From positions 62,001 to 126,000 of the forward strand of contig NZ_PTIR01000002.1 in assembly GCF_002934455.1 (NCBI RefSeq): DNA of 64,000 nucleotides, in the 5' to 3' direction. This DNA is from Trinickia symbiotica. GTDB taxonomy: Bacteria > Pseudomonadota > Gammaproteobacteria > Burkholderiales > Burkholderiaceae. The notes under the pieces are model-generated. The model worked only from the letters and a program-made list of their open reading frames with translations. It had not been told where the DNA came from and ran no database searches. Position 1 is the stretch's first letter, and each line of letters opens with the position of its first letter. A program made the translations under genes and the position numbers. Positions 26,905-35,549 of the stretch are shown here, in pieces.

Positions 26905-27765
26905 TCAAAGGATCGGCACGCCGCCCGTCACCGCGACCGTTGCTCCGGAAACATAGCTTGCTTCATCGCTCGCCAGCAGCACGTACACCGGCGCCAACTC
27001 GGCCGGCTGCCCCGGGCGCTTCATGGGCGTCTGCTGCCCGAACTGCCGCACGTTGTCCGGCGGCAGCGTCGCCGGGATCAGCGGCGTCCAGATCGGCCCC
27101 GGCGCGACGCAGTTCGAGCGGATTCCGCGTTCGGCGAGCAACCCGGCGAGCCCGCCCGTGAAATTCTGAATCGCACCTTTAGTCGTCGCATACGGCAGTA
27201 GTGTGGGCCGCGGCTTGTCCGCATTGACGGAGGTCGTATTGATGATCGCGCTGCCCGGCTTCATATGCGGCAGCGCCGCCTTCACGAGACGGAACATTGC
27301 GCCGATATTGATATCGAAGGTGCGGTCCCATTCATCGTCGGTGATTTCCTCGACCGATTCGTGGTCCATCTGGTAAGCCGCGTTGTTGACGAGTACGTCG
27401 ACACGGCCGAATTCCGCGATCGCACGGGCGACTACCTCGCCGCAATGCTTGCGGTCGGCAAGATCGCCGGCCACGAGCACCGCCTTGCGGCCGGCCTTCT
27501 CGACCCACGACGCCGTTTCGCGTGCGTCCTCGTGCTCGTCGAAATAGGAAATCAGGACATCGGCGCCCTCCCGGGCGAATGCGATGGCGACGGCGCGTCC
27601 GATCCCGCTGTCGCCGCCCGTGATGATCGCCGCTTTGCCTGCGAGCCGGTCATGCCCGCGATAGCTCTGCTCGCCGTGATCGGGCTTCGGATTCATCGGC
27701 GCCGTCTTGCCCGGCACATTCCCTTGCTGCTGCTCGGGCATCGGCGGTGTCGGCTTGCTTGTCAT
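26905..27765 (-). CDS. Short-chain dehydrogenase/reductase (general-stress type)
   Basis: This 286-residue SDR has an N-terminal 40-residue Pro/Gln-rich extension (MTSKPTPPMPEQQQGNVPG) like the stress-induced YhdF/YhxC/GsiB-type SDRs. The cofactor motif ITGGDSGIGRAVA, NNAAYQ, catalytic Ser (INTTSVNAD) and YATTKGA with Tyr-x3-Lys are all present. NAD(P)-dependent oxidoreductase with unknown substrate. A GGAGCC sequence precedes the ATG. It is the first gene of a tight operon with PLD-VTT, EEP and DUF2591 genes (14-16 nt gaps). Confidence 0.93.
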   Translation of the reverse strand: MTSKPTPPMPEQQQGNVPGKTAPMNPKPDHGEQSYRGHDRLAGKAAIITGGDSGIGRAVAIAFAREGADVLISYFDEHEDARETASWVEKAGRKAVLVAGDLADRKHCGEVVARAIAEFGRVDVLVNNAAYQMDHESVEEITDDEWDRTFDINIGAMFRLVKAALPHMKPGSAIINTTSVNADKPRPTLLPYATTKGAIQNFTGGLAGLLAERGIRSNCVAPGPIWTPLIPATLPPDNVRQFGQQTPMKRPGQPAELAPVYVLLASDEASYVSGATVAVTGGVPIL

Positions 27766-27911
27766 TTCGGCTCCTTTTCAGTCGTAAAAGCGAAACTGAG
27801 TGAACCTCGACAACGCAGCAACGCGCGTGCCTCGCTTTGCCCTATATGGAATCGATGGGACGAACCGGACGCTCCAGCGTTGAGTGCCGCATACACCGGA
27901 TAGAGGCGCGA

Positions 27912-29495
27912 TCACGCCGATTCGTCGCCGATGCCGGCTCCGGTCGAGCCGAGCGTGTCGACGCCGAAGGCGCGCTCGATAGCTGCCGCAATTTGATCTG
28001 CAAGACCGGAGTCCTCGAGAACTGGAAAATCCCGCCGTAGTTTGTTCGAGATTGAGCCGTGGTTGTCGCGGACGGAGCGGATGATGCGGTCGATATCTTG
28101 GTTCGGACCTTCGATGACTTCCTTGACGGCGAGGCGAGCGTTTTCCCAGCGGCGGAGCAGCGCGGCTTCCTCTCGCATTTCGAAGCGAATTGTCTTATCG
28201 ACGATGTCTGCGAGGTATTCCACATGTGCGGTGAGATCCGGATAGCGCCACGCATGCGCGGCGTCCTTGTACGCCGCGAACTTGAGATCCGACGTGACGC
28301 CGTCTTCGTACTTGCGGCGCTCCTCGAAGGCAGCCATTGATCCATACCGTTGCATGAACGGCTTGGAGAAGACTTCAAGTACCTGATCGTATGCAGCAAG
28401 CGCCTGCGGTTTGCTGGTAATCGTTGCTGAGACGGGAAGAATGAATGGCCTCGGGACAGCGTTGTCCCTGCGCAAAATGTCATTGATCAAAAACCGATGC
28501 AAGCGGCCATTGCCATCGGCGAAAGGATGCACGTACACGAACCCGAATGCGACGGTTGCCGCGCGCGCGATCGGCGCGGCACCGCGAGTTCGTGTCTCGA
28601 ACGTTTCCAGTCCAGAGAGCATGCCTTCGACATCGGCCCAGTGCGGAGCGACGTAGTGCAGAACGTTGGTGAACCGATCGACCGAACCCACGAAAACGGG
28701 CGAGCGGCGCACGCCGAAGCTCGTTAAAGTGGTGACGTTGCCGAGAATTTCTCGCTGAAGTTCCGTCAGCGCGTCACGAGCGAGTGGAGATTCATACGTC
28801 CCCGTGCGTGCTTCCATCACCGCTGCAAATCGCTTGACCCGGTCGCCGCGATCCTGCTCGTGCTCGATTTCGAAGCTCGCCCGGCTTTCCTTCAGCGTCA
28901 GCCAGACCGCGCTCCTGCGCAGCGTATCCACGCCGTACTCTGCCTGGAGTGCTTCGATCTGACTTGGAATATCGTATTGCTCCGCCTTCCGAACCACCTC
29001 CGTTCGGCGGACGGTGGGACAAAACGAGCGCGTCCCGGGTAGATTGTCGCGCACACGCCAGCGCGCGTTATTGATCGGTGCCTGGCTCACCAAGTAGGTA
29101 TTGGGATCGAGCACATCGATGTAAGCGCCAGCCGTCACGTCGGGGACGACCTCCAGCGTGTCGCCGGTCAGCCATTCGTAGAGGAAGCCTGCTCGGCGAG
29201 CGTACTGCCCGGTGCGCTCGTCAAGCACCCAGTCGATAAGCGCTTGCCGTGGAATGGCCTCGAACAGCCGAGAGAGGTGCTCGAGAAACACTCCTTCGTG
29301 CTTCAGCGCGAACGTGACATGCGTAGCGAGTGTGTCGGCGGGCGGATTGGCGTACGTGTATGTTTCGCGCACCATACCGTCAAGGCGGCTCGATTTGCGA
29401 GTCGGACCGATGCAGCTCTCGACGGGAAACGGCTGCACTGGGGCGATGCCATAGCGGTGGGCAAGCCAGCGGTAGCCGAGCCATTTCTCAGACAT
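27912..29495 (-). CDS. Fic-domain protein (AMPylase-type), class II-like
   Basis: This 527-residue protein has the Fic active-site loop HPFADGNGR (323-331; H-F/P-x-D-G-N-G-R all present), expected to transfer AMP or another nucleotide group to a protein hydroxyl. Upstream, SFEIEH (207-212) aligns with the class II inhibitory helix S-x-x-x-E-G/N, keeping the regulatory Ser207 and Glu211 but with His in place of Gly/Asn. The C-terminal 120 residues look helical and may hold a winged helix (DNHGSISNKLRRDFPVL). An N-terminal DUF-like beta region is present. The gene stands alone with no antitoxin neighbour. Base composition is lower in GC near its promoter, suggesting acquisition. Confidence 0.88.
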   Translation of the reverse strand: MSEKWLGYRWLAHRYGIAPVQPFPVESCIGPTRKSSRLDGMVRETYTYANPPADTLATHVTFALKHEGVFLEHLSRLFEAIPRQALIDWVLDERTGQYARRAGFLYEWLTGDTLEVVPDVTAGAYIDVLDPNTYLVSQAPINNARWRVRDNLPGTRSFCPTVRRTEVVRKAEQYDIPSQIEALQAEYGVDTLRRSAVWLTLKESRASFEIEHEQDRGDRVKRFAAVMEARTGTYESPLARDALTELQREILGNVTTLTSFGVRRSPVFVGSVDRFTNVLHYVAPHWADVEGMLSGLETFETRTRGAAPIARAATVAFGFVYVHPFADGNGRLHRFLINDILRRDNAVPRPFILPVSATITSKPQALAAYDQVLEVFSKPFMQRYGSMAAFEERRKYEDGVTSDLKFAAYKDAAHAWRYPDLTAHVEYLADIVDKTIRFEMREEAALLRRWENARLAVKEVIEGPNQDIDRIIRSVRDNHGSISNKLRRDFPVLEDSGLADQIAAAIERAFGVDTLGSTGAGIGDESA

Positions 29496-29507
29496 GAAAC
29501 CCCAAAA

Positions 29508-29566
29508 TTTCGATAACAGTTAACGAATTTCGTTAAAAATATAGCGCATCTAGCGAAAAACGTTAA
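29508..29566 (-). promoter_or_regulatory. fic promoter with two palindromic operators and a half-site
   Basis: A perfect palindrome TTAACGAATTTCGTTAA lies at 29520-29536. A degenerate copy (minus-strand TTAACGTTTTTCGCTAG) lies at 29550-29566, centres 30 bp apart. A further half-site TTTCGATAA lies at 29508-29516. On the minus strand -35 TTAACG (29561-29566) and -10 TATATT (29538-29543) are separated by 17 bp. One operator thus covers the -35 box and the other the start-site region. This geometry implies repression. The repressor is unknown; the Fic protein's own C-terminus is a candidate. Confidence 0.7.
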
Positions 29567-29636
29567 CTGAAACCTGAAATCATGCGGTGTTCGGGGCATC
29601 GCGCCCGGCCCGCGTTCAGGTCATGCAGATTGACCC

Positions 29637-30521
29637 TCAAGCCGTATAGCTCGCCTTGGACTCTTCAAGATACTCCGCAACCCGCTTCGCAGGGCGAGCG
29701 ATGAGCGATTCGAGATGGTTGGTAACGATAGAAAGATTGCCGGCTCGAATTTCCGCCTCAGCAGAGACCAATACAGGAATAAATTGGTCAGGAACCCCCG
29801 CCGCTTTGAGCCCCGCGGCGAACTGTTCGTCAGTCACATGGACGACGGCAAGAGGCTGCCCTGTGGCTCGGCGAGCGAGATCGGCGATTTCCTCGTTGGA
29901 CAGCGCCTCGGGGCCTGTGAGCGTATATGTCCGACTTTCAGGCGTTGAAACAGTCAGCGCTGCGGCAATCGCTTCAGCGATGTCCCCCCGTGCGGCATAC
30001 GACGTTCTTCCACCCTCAGATGCGGAATGCCATTGGCCACTCTTAAGGGCACCCGGGAGCGACATGTGCAAATTCTCCTGATACCAGCTATTTCGGAAAA
30101 TCACGTGCGGCAGACCGGTTGCCTTGATGGCGCGCTCGGTTTCCAGATGGTCCGGTGCGAAGCTAAGAAGCGAGCTTTCCGGATTGGGCAGCGACGTGTA
30201 AGCCAGACGCGCGACACCTGCCGCGACGGCTGACGAGACCGCGTTGCGATGCTGCTTGAGTCTTGTGCCGGCATCATCGAGGGCGTCCGTTGAAATGATG
30301 AGAGCGGTGCCGGCGCCTTTGAAAGCTTCGGTCAGGCCTTGCGGGTCTTCGAAGTTCGCAGGGCGAACCTCGATGCCCGCTGCCGCAAGCTCGGCGAGCT
30401 TTTCGGGGCTGCGCGTCCCAGCGATGATGCGGTTGTGCGTCACGCCGCGAGCCAGCAGGTGTTTGATAACCAGCCGACCAAGCTGACCGGATGCACCGGT
30501 GACGAAAATCGTGTCGTTCAT
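29637..30521 (-). CDS. NmrA-like NAD(P)H:quinone oxidoreductase (QorB/YtfG-like)
   Basis: This 294-residue protein begins MNDTIFVTGASGQLGRLVIKHLL with a Rossmann GASGQLG motif and lacks the SDR Tyr-x3-Lys pair, as in the NmrA/QorB group. The central NPESSLLSFAPDHLETE and FRNSWYQENL are typical of that group. It probably reduces quinones or senses NAD(P)H redox state. The gene is divergent from an HxlR regulator with a palindrome between, a very common arrangement for quinone- or electrophile-inducible genes. Confidence 0.88.
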   Translation of the reverse strand: MNDTIFVTGASGQLGRLVIKHLLARGVTHNRIIAGTRSPEKLAELAAAGIEVRPANFEDPQGLTEAFKGAGTALIISTDALDDAGTRLKQHRNAVSSAVAAGVARLAYTSLPNPESSLLSFAPDHLETERAIKATGLPHVIFRNSWYQENLHMSLPGALKSGQWHSASEGGRTSYAARGDIAEAIAAALTVSTPESRTYTLTGPEALSNEEIADLARRATGQPLAVVHVTDEQFAAGLKAAGVPDQFIPVLVSAEAEIRAGNLSIVTNHLESLIARPAKRVAEYLEESKASYTA

Positions 30522-30544
30522 GGACTAGCCTCATTCTAAGTGTT

Positions 30545-30561
30545 ACTCTCATTTTGAGAGT
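30545..30561. promoter_or_regulatory. Palindromic operator between the QorB-like and HxlR genes
   Basis: ACTCTCATTTTGAGAGT is an exact inverted repeat with 7-bp arms and a 3-nt centre; it extends imperfectly to GTT/GAC on the outside. It sits in the 105-nt divergent intergenic region. A weaker related sequence, CCTCATTCTAAGTG, lies just to its left. HxlR regulators bind such short palindromes between divergent genes, so this is the likely binding site of the adjacent regulator. Confidence 0.7.
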
Positions 30562-30626
30562 GACTCGATAATCAGGCCTTGGCGCTCTTCCGTAAAGAAG
30601 GCAGTTTTTCAGGAGATAGTTACCAA

Positions 30627-31046
30627 ATGGGAACCACCAAAGCGCGGGCCAGCGCTCTCAAAACGAAGCTGGACGACGTTCGAAACAAATACGGCTCTAT
30701 CACGAATTGCCCGGTGCGCGACGTCATTGACGTCATCGATGGCCGATGGAGTTCGTTGCTGATGATGGCGCTCGCCGAGCACCCCTGTCGATTCGGTGAG
30801 CTTCGCCGGTTGGTACCCGACATATCGCAGCGAATGCTCGCGCAGACACTTCATGAGTTACAACGCGACGGCTACGTGCATCGAGAGGTCTTCCCTACGA
30901 AGCCACCGGGCGTCGAATACAGCCTGACCGACCTCGGTCGTTCGATGTTCAAGGCGTTGAAGGTCCTGATCGAGTGGGCCGACGAGAATCATGCTCAAGT
31001 CACAGCGGCTCGCCTGCGTTTTGATAACAAGAAGGAAGCAGCGTAG
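30627..31046 (+). CDS. HxlR-family transcriptional regulator
   Basis: This 139-residue protein contains CPVRDVIDVIDGRWSSLLMM, the HxlR hallmark with an N-terminal Cys before the winged helix. FGELRRLVPDISQRMLAQTLHEL and DGYVHREVFPTKPPGVEYSLT complete the winged helix. The Cys could be redox- or aldehyde/quinone-sensing, as in HypR/QorR-like members. ATG 30627 has AGGAGA upstream. It is divergent from the quinone-oxidoreductase-like gene and probably controls both genes through the palindrome at 30545-30561. Confidence 0.92.
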   Translation: MGTTKARASALKTKLDDVRNKYGSITNCPVRDVIDVIDGRWSSLLMMALAEHPCRFGELRRLVPDISQRMLAQTLHELQRDGYVHREVFPTKPPGVEYSLTDLGRSMFKALKVLIEWADENHAQVTAARLRFDNKKEAA

Positions 31047-31057
31047 AAGCGTCGCCA

Positions 31058-31630
31058 GTGGCCGATGTAAAACGCCTGCACTATGCCGGCATCGCTTACC
31101 TCGGAGCCTTGCCCTCGGCGCTTACCTCATGCCTGACGGGCTCGAACGCCTCGGCCTGCACCGCGGTATTCGATGCTAGTTACAAAGATAATGGCTACAC
31201 CAGCATCCAGCAGTACGACACCGACCTGAGTTCGTCATCGGTCTCGCTCGGCACACCATCGATCGTCAAGATCGCAGCCGATGGATCGAACGCGGTGATT
31301 CGTGTGCCGTACTCGATCGGGAGCGGGACAGCGCTTTCGCAATACTCGTTCATGACGACCGTGCAAGCAGTTTCGAACCCGATCACGTTGCCGGGGGGTA
31401 CGCAGGTTTCCTGGGACATCGTCGGCAATCAGCTCAAGTACGACGCGTCCGTCGAAACGCGCATCACCCGACGGATGCTCTACGACAACTACCCGAATGG
31501 ATCCAACAGTAGCGATGTCAATTTCTACGATGCTGGGTGATCCTGAATTTCAACCTTAGTGGACCCAACGCGACGAATGTCAATTCAGCGCTGGTGACGG
31601 GGCCTGGCCTGCCGACGGCAGGACTGTACA
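31058..31630 (+). pseudogene. Broken hypothetical protein gene (frameshifted, truncated)
   Basis: From about 31080 one frame reads a Ser/Thr/Asn-rich beta-type protein (YTSIQQYDTDLSSSS, LPGGTQVSWDIVGNQ) ending at a stop at 31538-31540. The next frame continues seamlessly with ILNFNLSGPNATNVNSALVT to about 31630. This is what one missing base near 31536 would produce. The N-terminus has no ribosome-binding site and starts directly after the HxlR stop. The 3' end meets the broken end of a LuxR gene at about 31630. I do not recognise the family; the composition suggests a surface or extracellular protein. Confidence 0.6.
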
Positions 31631-32484
31631 AGCCGCGCGATTTCCTTGTGGGTGTAGCCGCGAGCAATAGCCTGCACCACCGACAGCTCGCGCGGCGTCA
31701 GGCCATCAGCGGGTACGCGAGGCCGCGCCCGGACGAAGATGATGCCCGCCTCGGCGACGTAGCGCATGATCAGCGTCCGCCCGGTGTACTGTCGGCTTCC
31801 ATCGCCAGAGGTCAGTGCAACGTGTGCCGCGCCCGGCAGCCGCCGGACGGTACCGGCGGGCCATTCCGCCTGGATCAGAGCCTCGAACTCCGGGTCGGCG
31901 AATTGCAACACGCCGGCATGATCGACTATTGCGACTGCCCAGTGGCCTTCCGCTGCCGCACGAAGGCGTGTCGCGGCAAACAGCCGGCTGACTGTCAGCG
32001 CCTCGTTCAGATGCGGCACGATGCATTCGATGGCGCGCCGCTCGTTTTCAGAAAACGTATCGTCCGGATCGCCCCGATAAATCGATACGGACTGTATGGC
32101 ACGGTCATCGACGCCGGGTAGACCCGTGATCAGGGCGTTCGAATGGCGATAGCGGCGTGTGTAGTCGGCGATCGCTGAGAGGCCCTCGTAGAACGACGCG
32201 AAATGAAAGTTGCCTGTCTGCCCCCGATGGCTGATCGCCCAGAACGCGGCACGGTCCTGATGACGCACCTCGTTATAGACTGCCGCGCCCTCGGGATCAT
32301 CTTCGTGAAAATGAACTGACTGAAACAGCGCGCCGTGATCATCGATCGCGCTGGTTCCCCACTTGCACCCGTCAAACCGGACGTGCGATTTGACGAGCCG
32401 CAGCGCAGCATCCTGAAATTCGGCTATGGGCACTTCCCGCGCCGCCCGGTACAGCGACAGCACCAGCGGATTGAGCCGATCCAT
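31585..32484 (-). pseudogene. LuxR-type regulator truncated inside its HTH domain
   Basis: The first about 270 residues look like an intact orphan LuxR regulator: MDRLNPLVLSLYRAAREV, a sensor domain, then DGLTPRELSVVQAIARGYTHKEIAR, the first half of the LuxR helix-turn-helix. Immediately after EIAR the sequence changes to LVQSCRRQ and stops, where a recognition helix such as LGISPATVRNH should follow. The sister gene at 32513 keeps that helix. The protein therefore cannot bind DNA normally. The break point at about 31630 coincides with the 3' end of the broken hypothetical gene on the other strand. Confidence 0.75.
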
Positions 32485-32512
32485 GACCGTTCCCCGTGTG
32501 ATGTCGGTCCGT

Positions 32513-33178
32513 TCAATAGCCGGCGCGCTTCAATTGTGTCGTCAGTTCAGCGTTATTGTGGACATCAGCTCTTTTCAATATCGCCTGGGCATGATTGCGC
32601 ACTGTCGCCGGGGCGATACCCAGCCGCCTCGCAATCTCCTTGTGTGTCATTCCTTGCGCAATGAGCTGCGCAATCTCGCGTTCGCGTGCGGTCAGGCTAT
32701 CGACCGGGTGGCGTCGACGCGCCTTGAGAAACCACAATGACCTCGAAGGCGTGCCCGTCGCGATGAACGTTCGGCCTGCGTACCGGTTCTGATTAGTGCC
32801 AAAGATGTTGTCGTACATCGGCGCAGGGAGGACTATGTGTCGCGACGCGGGCCATTCGGCGCAGAGCATGGATTCAAAATCGCTCTCCGCGAAAACGAGA
32901 TGGCCCGCCGCATCGGCGATCGCCAGGCTCCACCGCGCTTCTGCTGCCGTCGCCCGGATCTGCTCGAGGTGGACGATGTGATTTACGGTCCACGCCTCCA
33001 TCAGATGCGGGGCGGCGGCCTGCATCATCCGTCGCTGTTGCTCTGTGAACGGCCGGTCACTATAGGCGCCGTACAAAGAGACGGTTTTCAGTAACCCGGT
33101 CTCGGGGTTCCGGAAAGCGGTGATCAGACCATGTTCATGACGGAAACGCCGCGCGTACGCCCCATGGCGCGCCGAATT
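32513..33178 (-). pseudogene. LuxR-type regulator lacking its N-terminal part
   Basis: A LuxR family C-terminal half is complete: SLTAREREIAQLIAQGMTHKEIA followed by RRLGIAPATVRNHAQAILKR. The preceding sensor part is readable back to HGAYARRFRHEHGLITAF, where an in-frame stop occurs at about 33195. The first 100-120 residues seen in the neighbouring paralogue are missing, and the only in-frame start codon is a TTG (33076) deep in the sensor domain. The gene is paralogous to the adjacent LuxR gene at 31585-32484, the two forming a decayed tandem duplication. Confidence 0.65.
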
Positions 33179-33367
33179 CGGTCTGTTTCACTTTCAATCC
33201 AGACCATCGCGACGGGCCTGCAGTTCGGAACGCAGATCTGCAACGTTGACACGGGCATGATCGCTGCAAGTTCAGCCGGCGAAGCGAGCTCGCGCGCCAA
33301 AAAGAGCTTGCGCTCGGCGCGATGGAGCGGGCAGCACACGCGAGAACGGACGTTCGATCGACTAGTC

Positions 33368-33628
33368 TCAGGGCGTGTCGTCAGCCTGACCGTTATCGCC
33401 CGGCTCTGCCTCGCTGCGCGTCCGGCGTCGCCTCGGCGGTGGCATGCGCCCGGCAGGCAACTGCGCCGGCTTCGTATCGGCCGTCGTGCCGGGCACGGTC
33501 GAACTCTCATCAAGCGAAATGTAAAGATACGAGTTGATACCTTCGTCCAGCATGCGGGAGATGTACCAGCCTGCCCCTGCGGTCAAGGCGATTGAAATGG
33601 CCATGTAGAAAAGCAGCCGGGAGTTCAT
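33368..33628 (-). CDS. Small single-pass membrane protein
   Basis: This 86-residue protein begins MNSRLLFYMAISIALTAGAG, a transmembrane helix or uncleaved signal (about residues 5-22). A short extracytoplasmic part (INSYLYISLDESSTVPG) and a Pro/Arg-rich tail (GRMPPPRRRRTRSEAEPGD) follow. It starts 16 nt after a small upstream ORF at 33645, so they may be co-transcribed. No known family recognised; the basic tail and position beside degraded genes make it a weak candidate for function. Confidence 0.5.
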   Translation of the reverse strand: MNSRLLFYMAISIALTAGAGWYISRMLDEGINSYLYISLDESSTVPGTTADTKPAQLPAGRMPPPRRRRTRSEAEPGDNGQADDTP

Positions 33629-33644
33629 CGTCGTAGTCTCGCGG

Positions 33645-33900
33645 TCATCCGGTGCCGTCTTGTCCGCCGAGGATGACCTCGTGGATCCCGTTCGACAGGC
33701 GGCCGACATACGCCGGCATCCTGATCTCGATCGGTTGTCGGTAGGCCGCGGAGACGTAACCGCCCAGAGCCGCGTCGAACGGCGGAAGGAGCGTCTCGTC
33801 GGCATGGTAGCGCCGCAGCACGCTGACCATGTCGTCGTGGATCAGCGCGTCGATGAGCCTTTCCTCCAGCTCCTCGGATCGGACCTCTTGGCTATCACCA
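33645..33900 (-). pseudogene. C-terminal fragment of a hypothetical protein
   Basis: The frame reads EELEERLIDALIHDDMVSVL, then RRYHADETLLPPFDAALGG and GRLSNGIHEVILGGQDGTG before the stop. It remains open upstream to about 33900 but has no start codon with a ribosome-binding site; the first ATG (33830) is internal to the apparent helix. It therefore looks like the 3' end of a longer gene. Its stop is 16 nt before the small membrane protein gene. Family not recognised. Confidence 0.4.
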
Positions 33901-34087
33901 CACTTGGGTGGCGACCCTTTCGGGGCGGGAGTAACGCACGGCTTTCGCCGCTCCGTTCATACGCTACCAATAGCAATCATACAAGGCTCCAGCGCTCGCT
34001 AGAAGGTGCCCCTCCCCCACCATTCAGCTCGGCGCCGAGCAACCGCTTTGCCAGCACCTCACAGGCGAGCCATATCGGCGGCTCCGG
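33901..34087. other. Short non-coding or remnant segment with two GNRA-type hairpins
   Basis: On the minus strand the segment has CGGC-GAAA-GCCG and CCC-GAAA-GGG stem-loops in succession within about 45 nt, beside further self-complementary sequence. All frames are short. It lies between the MFS exporter stop and the broken hypothetical ORF, at the right border of the accessory stretch. It may be the end of a lost mobile element or structured RNA; I cannot identify it. Confidence 0.3.
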
Positions 34088-35533
34088 CTAGCGCCGGCGC
34101 ATCTGCCGAGATGCGCTCAGTGCAACAGCCGCGCACCCCGAAGCACAGGCGATCCATAACGCAGTGCCGATGGGCCAGCCCGTCGATGAGCCTTTCGCGA
34201 TTGCCTCGCCCGCCGCGGTGAAATTCACCAGCACGACGGCGACGAGCGCGGCGCCGATCGATTGCCCGAGCGTGCGCGCCGTCGCAAGCACGCCCGAGGC
34301 GATGCCGGTGCGTGGCTTGTCGACGACGCTCAGCATTTCGCGATTGTTCGGCGTCTGAAACAATCCGAAGCCGGCCCCTGCAACAGCCGCGCGCCAGATG
34401 ATCGCCATTTGAGCCGGATGCGCACCGGCACCTGGCAGCATGGCAAGCGTACCTAGACCCAGCGCGAATAGCGCGAGCCCCATCGTTGCGACACCACGGC
34501 CGTCGGCTCGGTCGGCGAGCCGCCCGGCCAGCGGTGCGGCGACCGCCACCGCGAGGGGCCAGGCGAGCAGGATCAGGCCCGACTCGACAGGCGTGTAGCC
34601 ATAACCAGTTTGCAGCAGAAACGGTAGCGCGACGAGCGCGGAGCCCTGCGCCACGAAGGCAAGCATCGATGTGATCGCCGCAGTCGAAAAGCGCCGGGAA
34701 CAGAGGTCCAGCGGAAGCAAGGCGCGTGACCCGGCGGCGTGCTGTACTCGCGCAAAAGCGAGGATCAAAAGGGCGCCGCACGAAAACAGCACGATCGACC
34801 CTACGTGCGAGCGCCGGCCCAGCCCATCCACGCCCGCGACGACGAGGCTCATCGCGGCCGCGGCGAGCACCGCGCCAGGCCAATCGAAGGCGCCTTGCGA
34901 GGGCGGTGCGACGGTCCGCACGGCGGCGAGCGCCTTGCGCGCGATGACCCAGCCGGCGGCTCCCAAGGGCACGTTGACATAGAAGAGCGCGCGCCAATCG
35001 GCCACCGTCAGCAAGATGCCGCCGACGGCGGGTCCCGCCGCCGCGCCGGCTGCCACGACGAGGGCATTGATGCCGAGCACGGACCCTAACAAGCGTGCGG
35101 GCACGACGCTTCGATAGAGCCCGATGCCCACGCTGACGATCGCGGCACAAGCGAGCCCTTGCGCGGTCCTGAACGCGACGAGCCAACCGATCGTCGGCGC
35201 GAGCGCGCAGGCGAGCGACGCGGCCACGAACGCCGCAAGCCCGCGTGCATAGACCGTGGATGGCTCCAGACGTTGCGCGAGCGCCGCGAATGTCAACACC
35301 GTCGCGGCACTTGCCATCTGATAAGCGGTGACCGCCCACGTCGCGGTGGCCGCGTCTGTGTGCAGACGAGCGGCGATCGTCGGCAACGCGATGTTCACGA
35401 TCGAACTGTCGAGCGTGGCCATGAATACGCCGATCAGGATCGCGGCCGCGGCCCAATAGCGCAGCGGCGCACGTAGGCCGTCGGCGGCCTCTTGGCCCAT
35501 GCTCTCATCGATGAGTTGCGGCGACGCCGCCAA
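34088..35533 (-). CDS. DHA2-type MFS exporter (EmrB/QacA family)
   Basis: This protein has up to 481 residues and about fourteen helices. LIGVFMATLDSSIVNIALPTI is the DHA2 helix-1 motif D1, and GAAAGPAVGGIL is an antiporter motif C. It is therefore a proton-driven exporter of small molecules. Start uncertain: TTG at 35533, or ATG at 35500, which gives a more usual 20-residue pre-helix. The gene begins 16 nt after the LeuA-like gene and is the last gene of a three-gene unit with the TauD-like and LeuA-like enzymes, so it may export their product or provide self-resistance. Confidence 0.9.
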   Translation of the reverse strand: MAASPQLIDESMGQEAADGLRAPLRYWAAAAILIGVFMATLDSSIVNIALPTIAARLHTDAATATWAVTAYQMASAATVLTFAALAQRLEPSTVYARGLAAFVAASLACALAPTIGWLVAFRTAQGLACAAIVSVGIGLYRSVVPARLLGSVLGINALVVAAGAAAGPAVGGILLTVADWRALFYVNVPLGAAGWVIARKALAAVRTVAPPSQGAFDWPGAVLAAAAMSLVVAGVDGLGRRSHVGSIVLFSCGALLILAFARVQHAAGSRALLPLDLCSRRFSTAAITSMLAFVAQGSALVALPFLLQTGYGYTPVESGLILLAWPLAVAVAAPLAGRLADRADGRGVATMGLALFALGLGTLAMLPGAGAHPAQMAIIWRAAVAGAGFGLFQTPNNREMLSVVDKPRTGIASGVLATARTLGQSIGAALVAVVLVNFTAAGEAIAKGSSTGWPIGTALWIACASGCAAVALSASRQMRRR

Positions 35534-35549
35534 GGATTCGCTGGCGATG

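Noticed and set aside
31058-31630. Intact secreted protein gene
   Set aside because: Frame breaks near 31538 while the next frame continues in the same style; no start signal and the 3' end abuts a truncated gene.
33901-33990. Hammerhead or group II intron RNA
   Set aside because: Core conserved nucleotides (CUGAUGA; domain V AGC/GUUC pattern) not found; only short GNRA stems seen.
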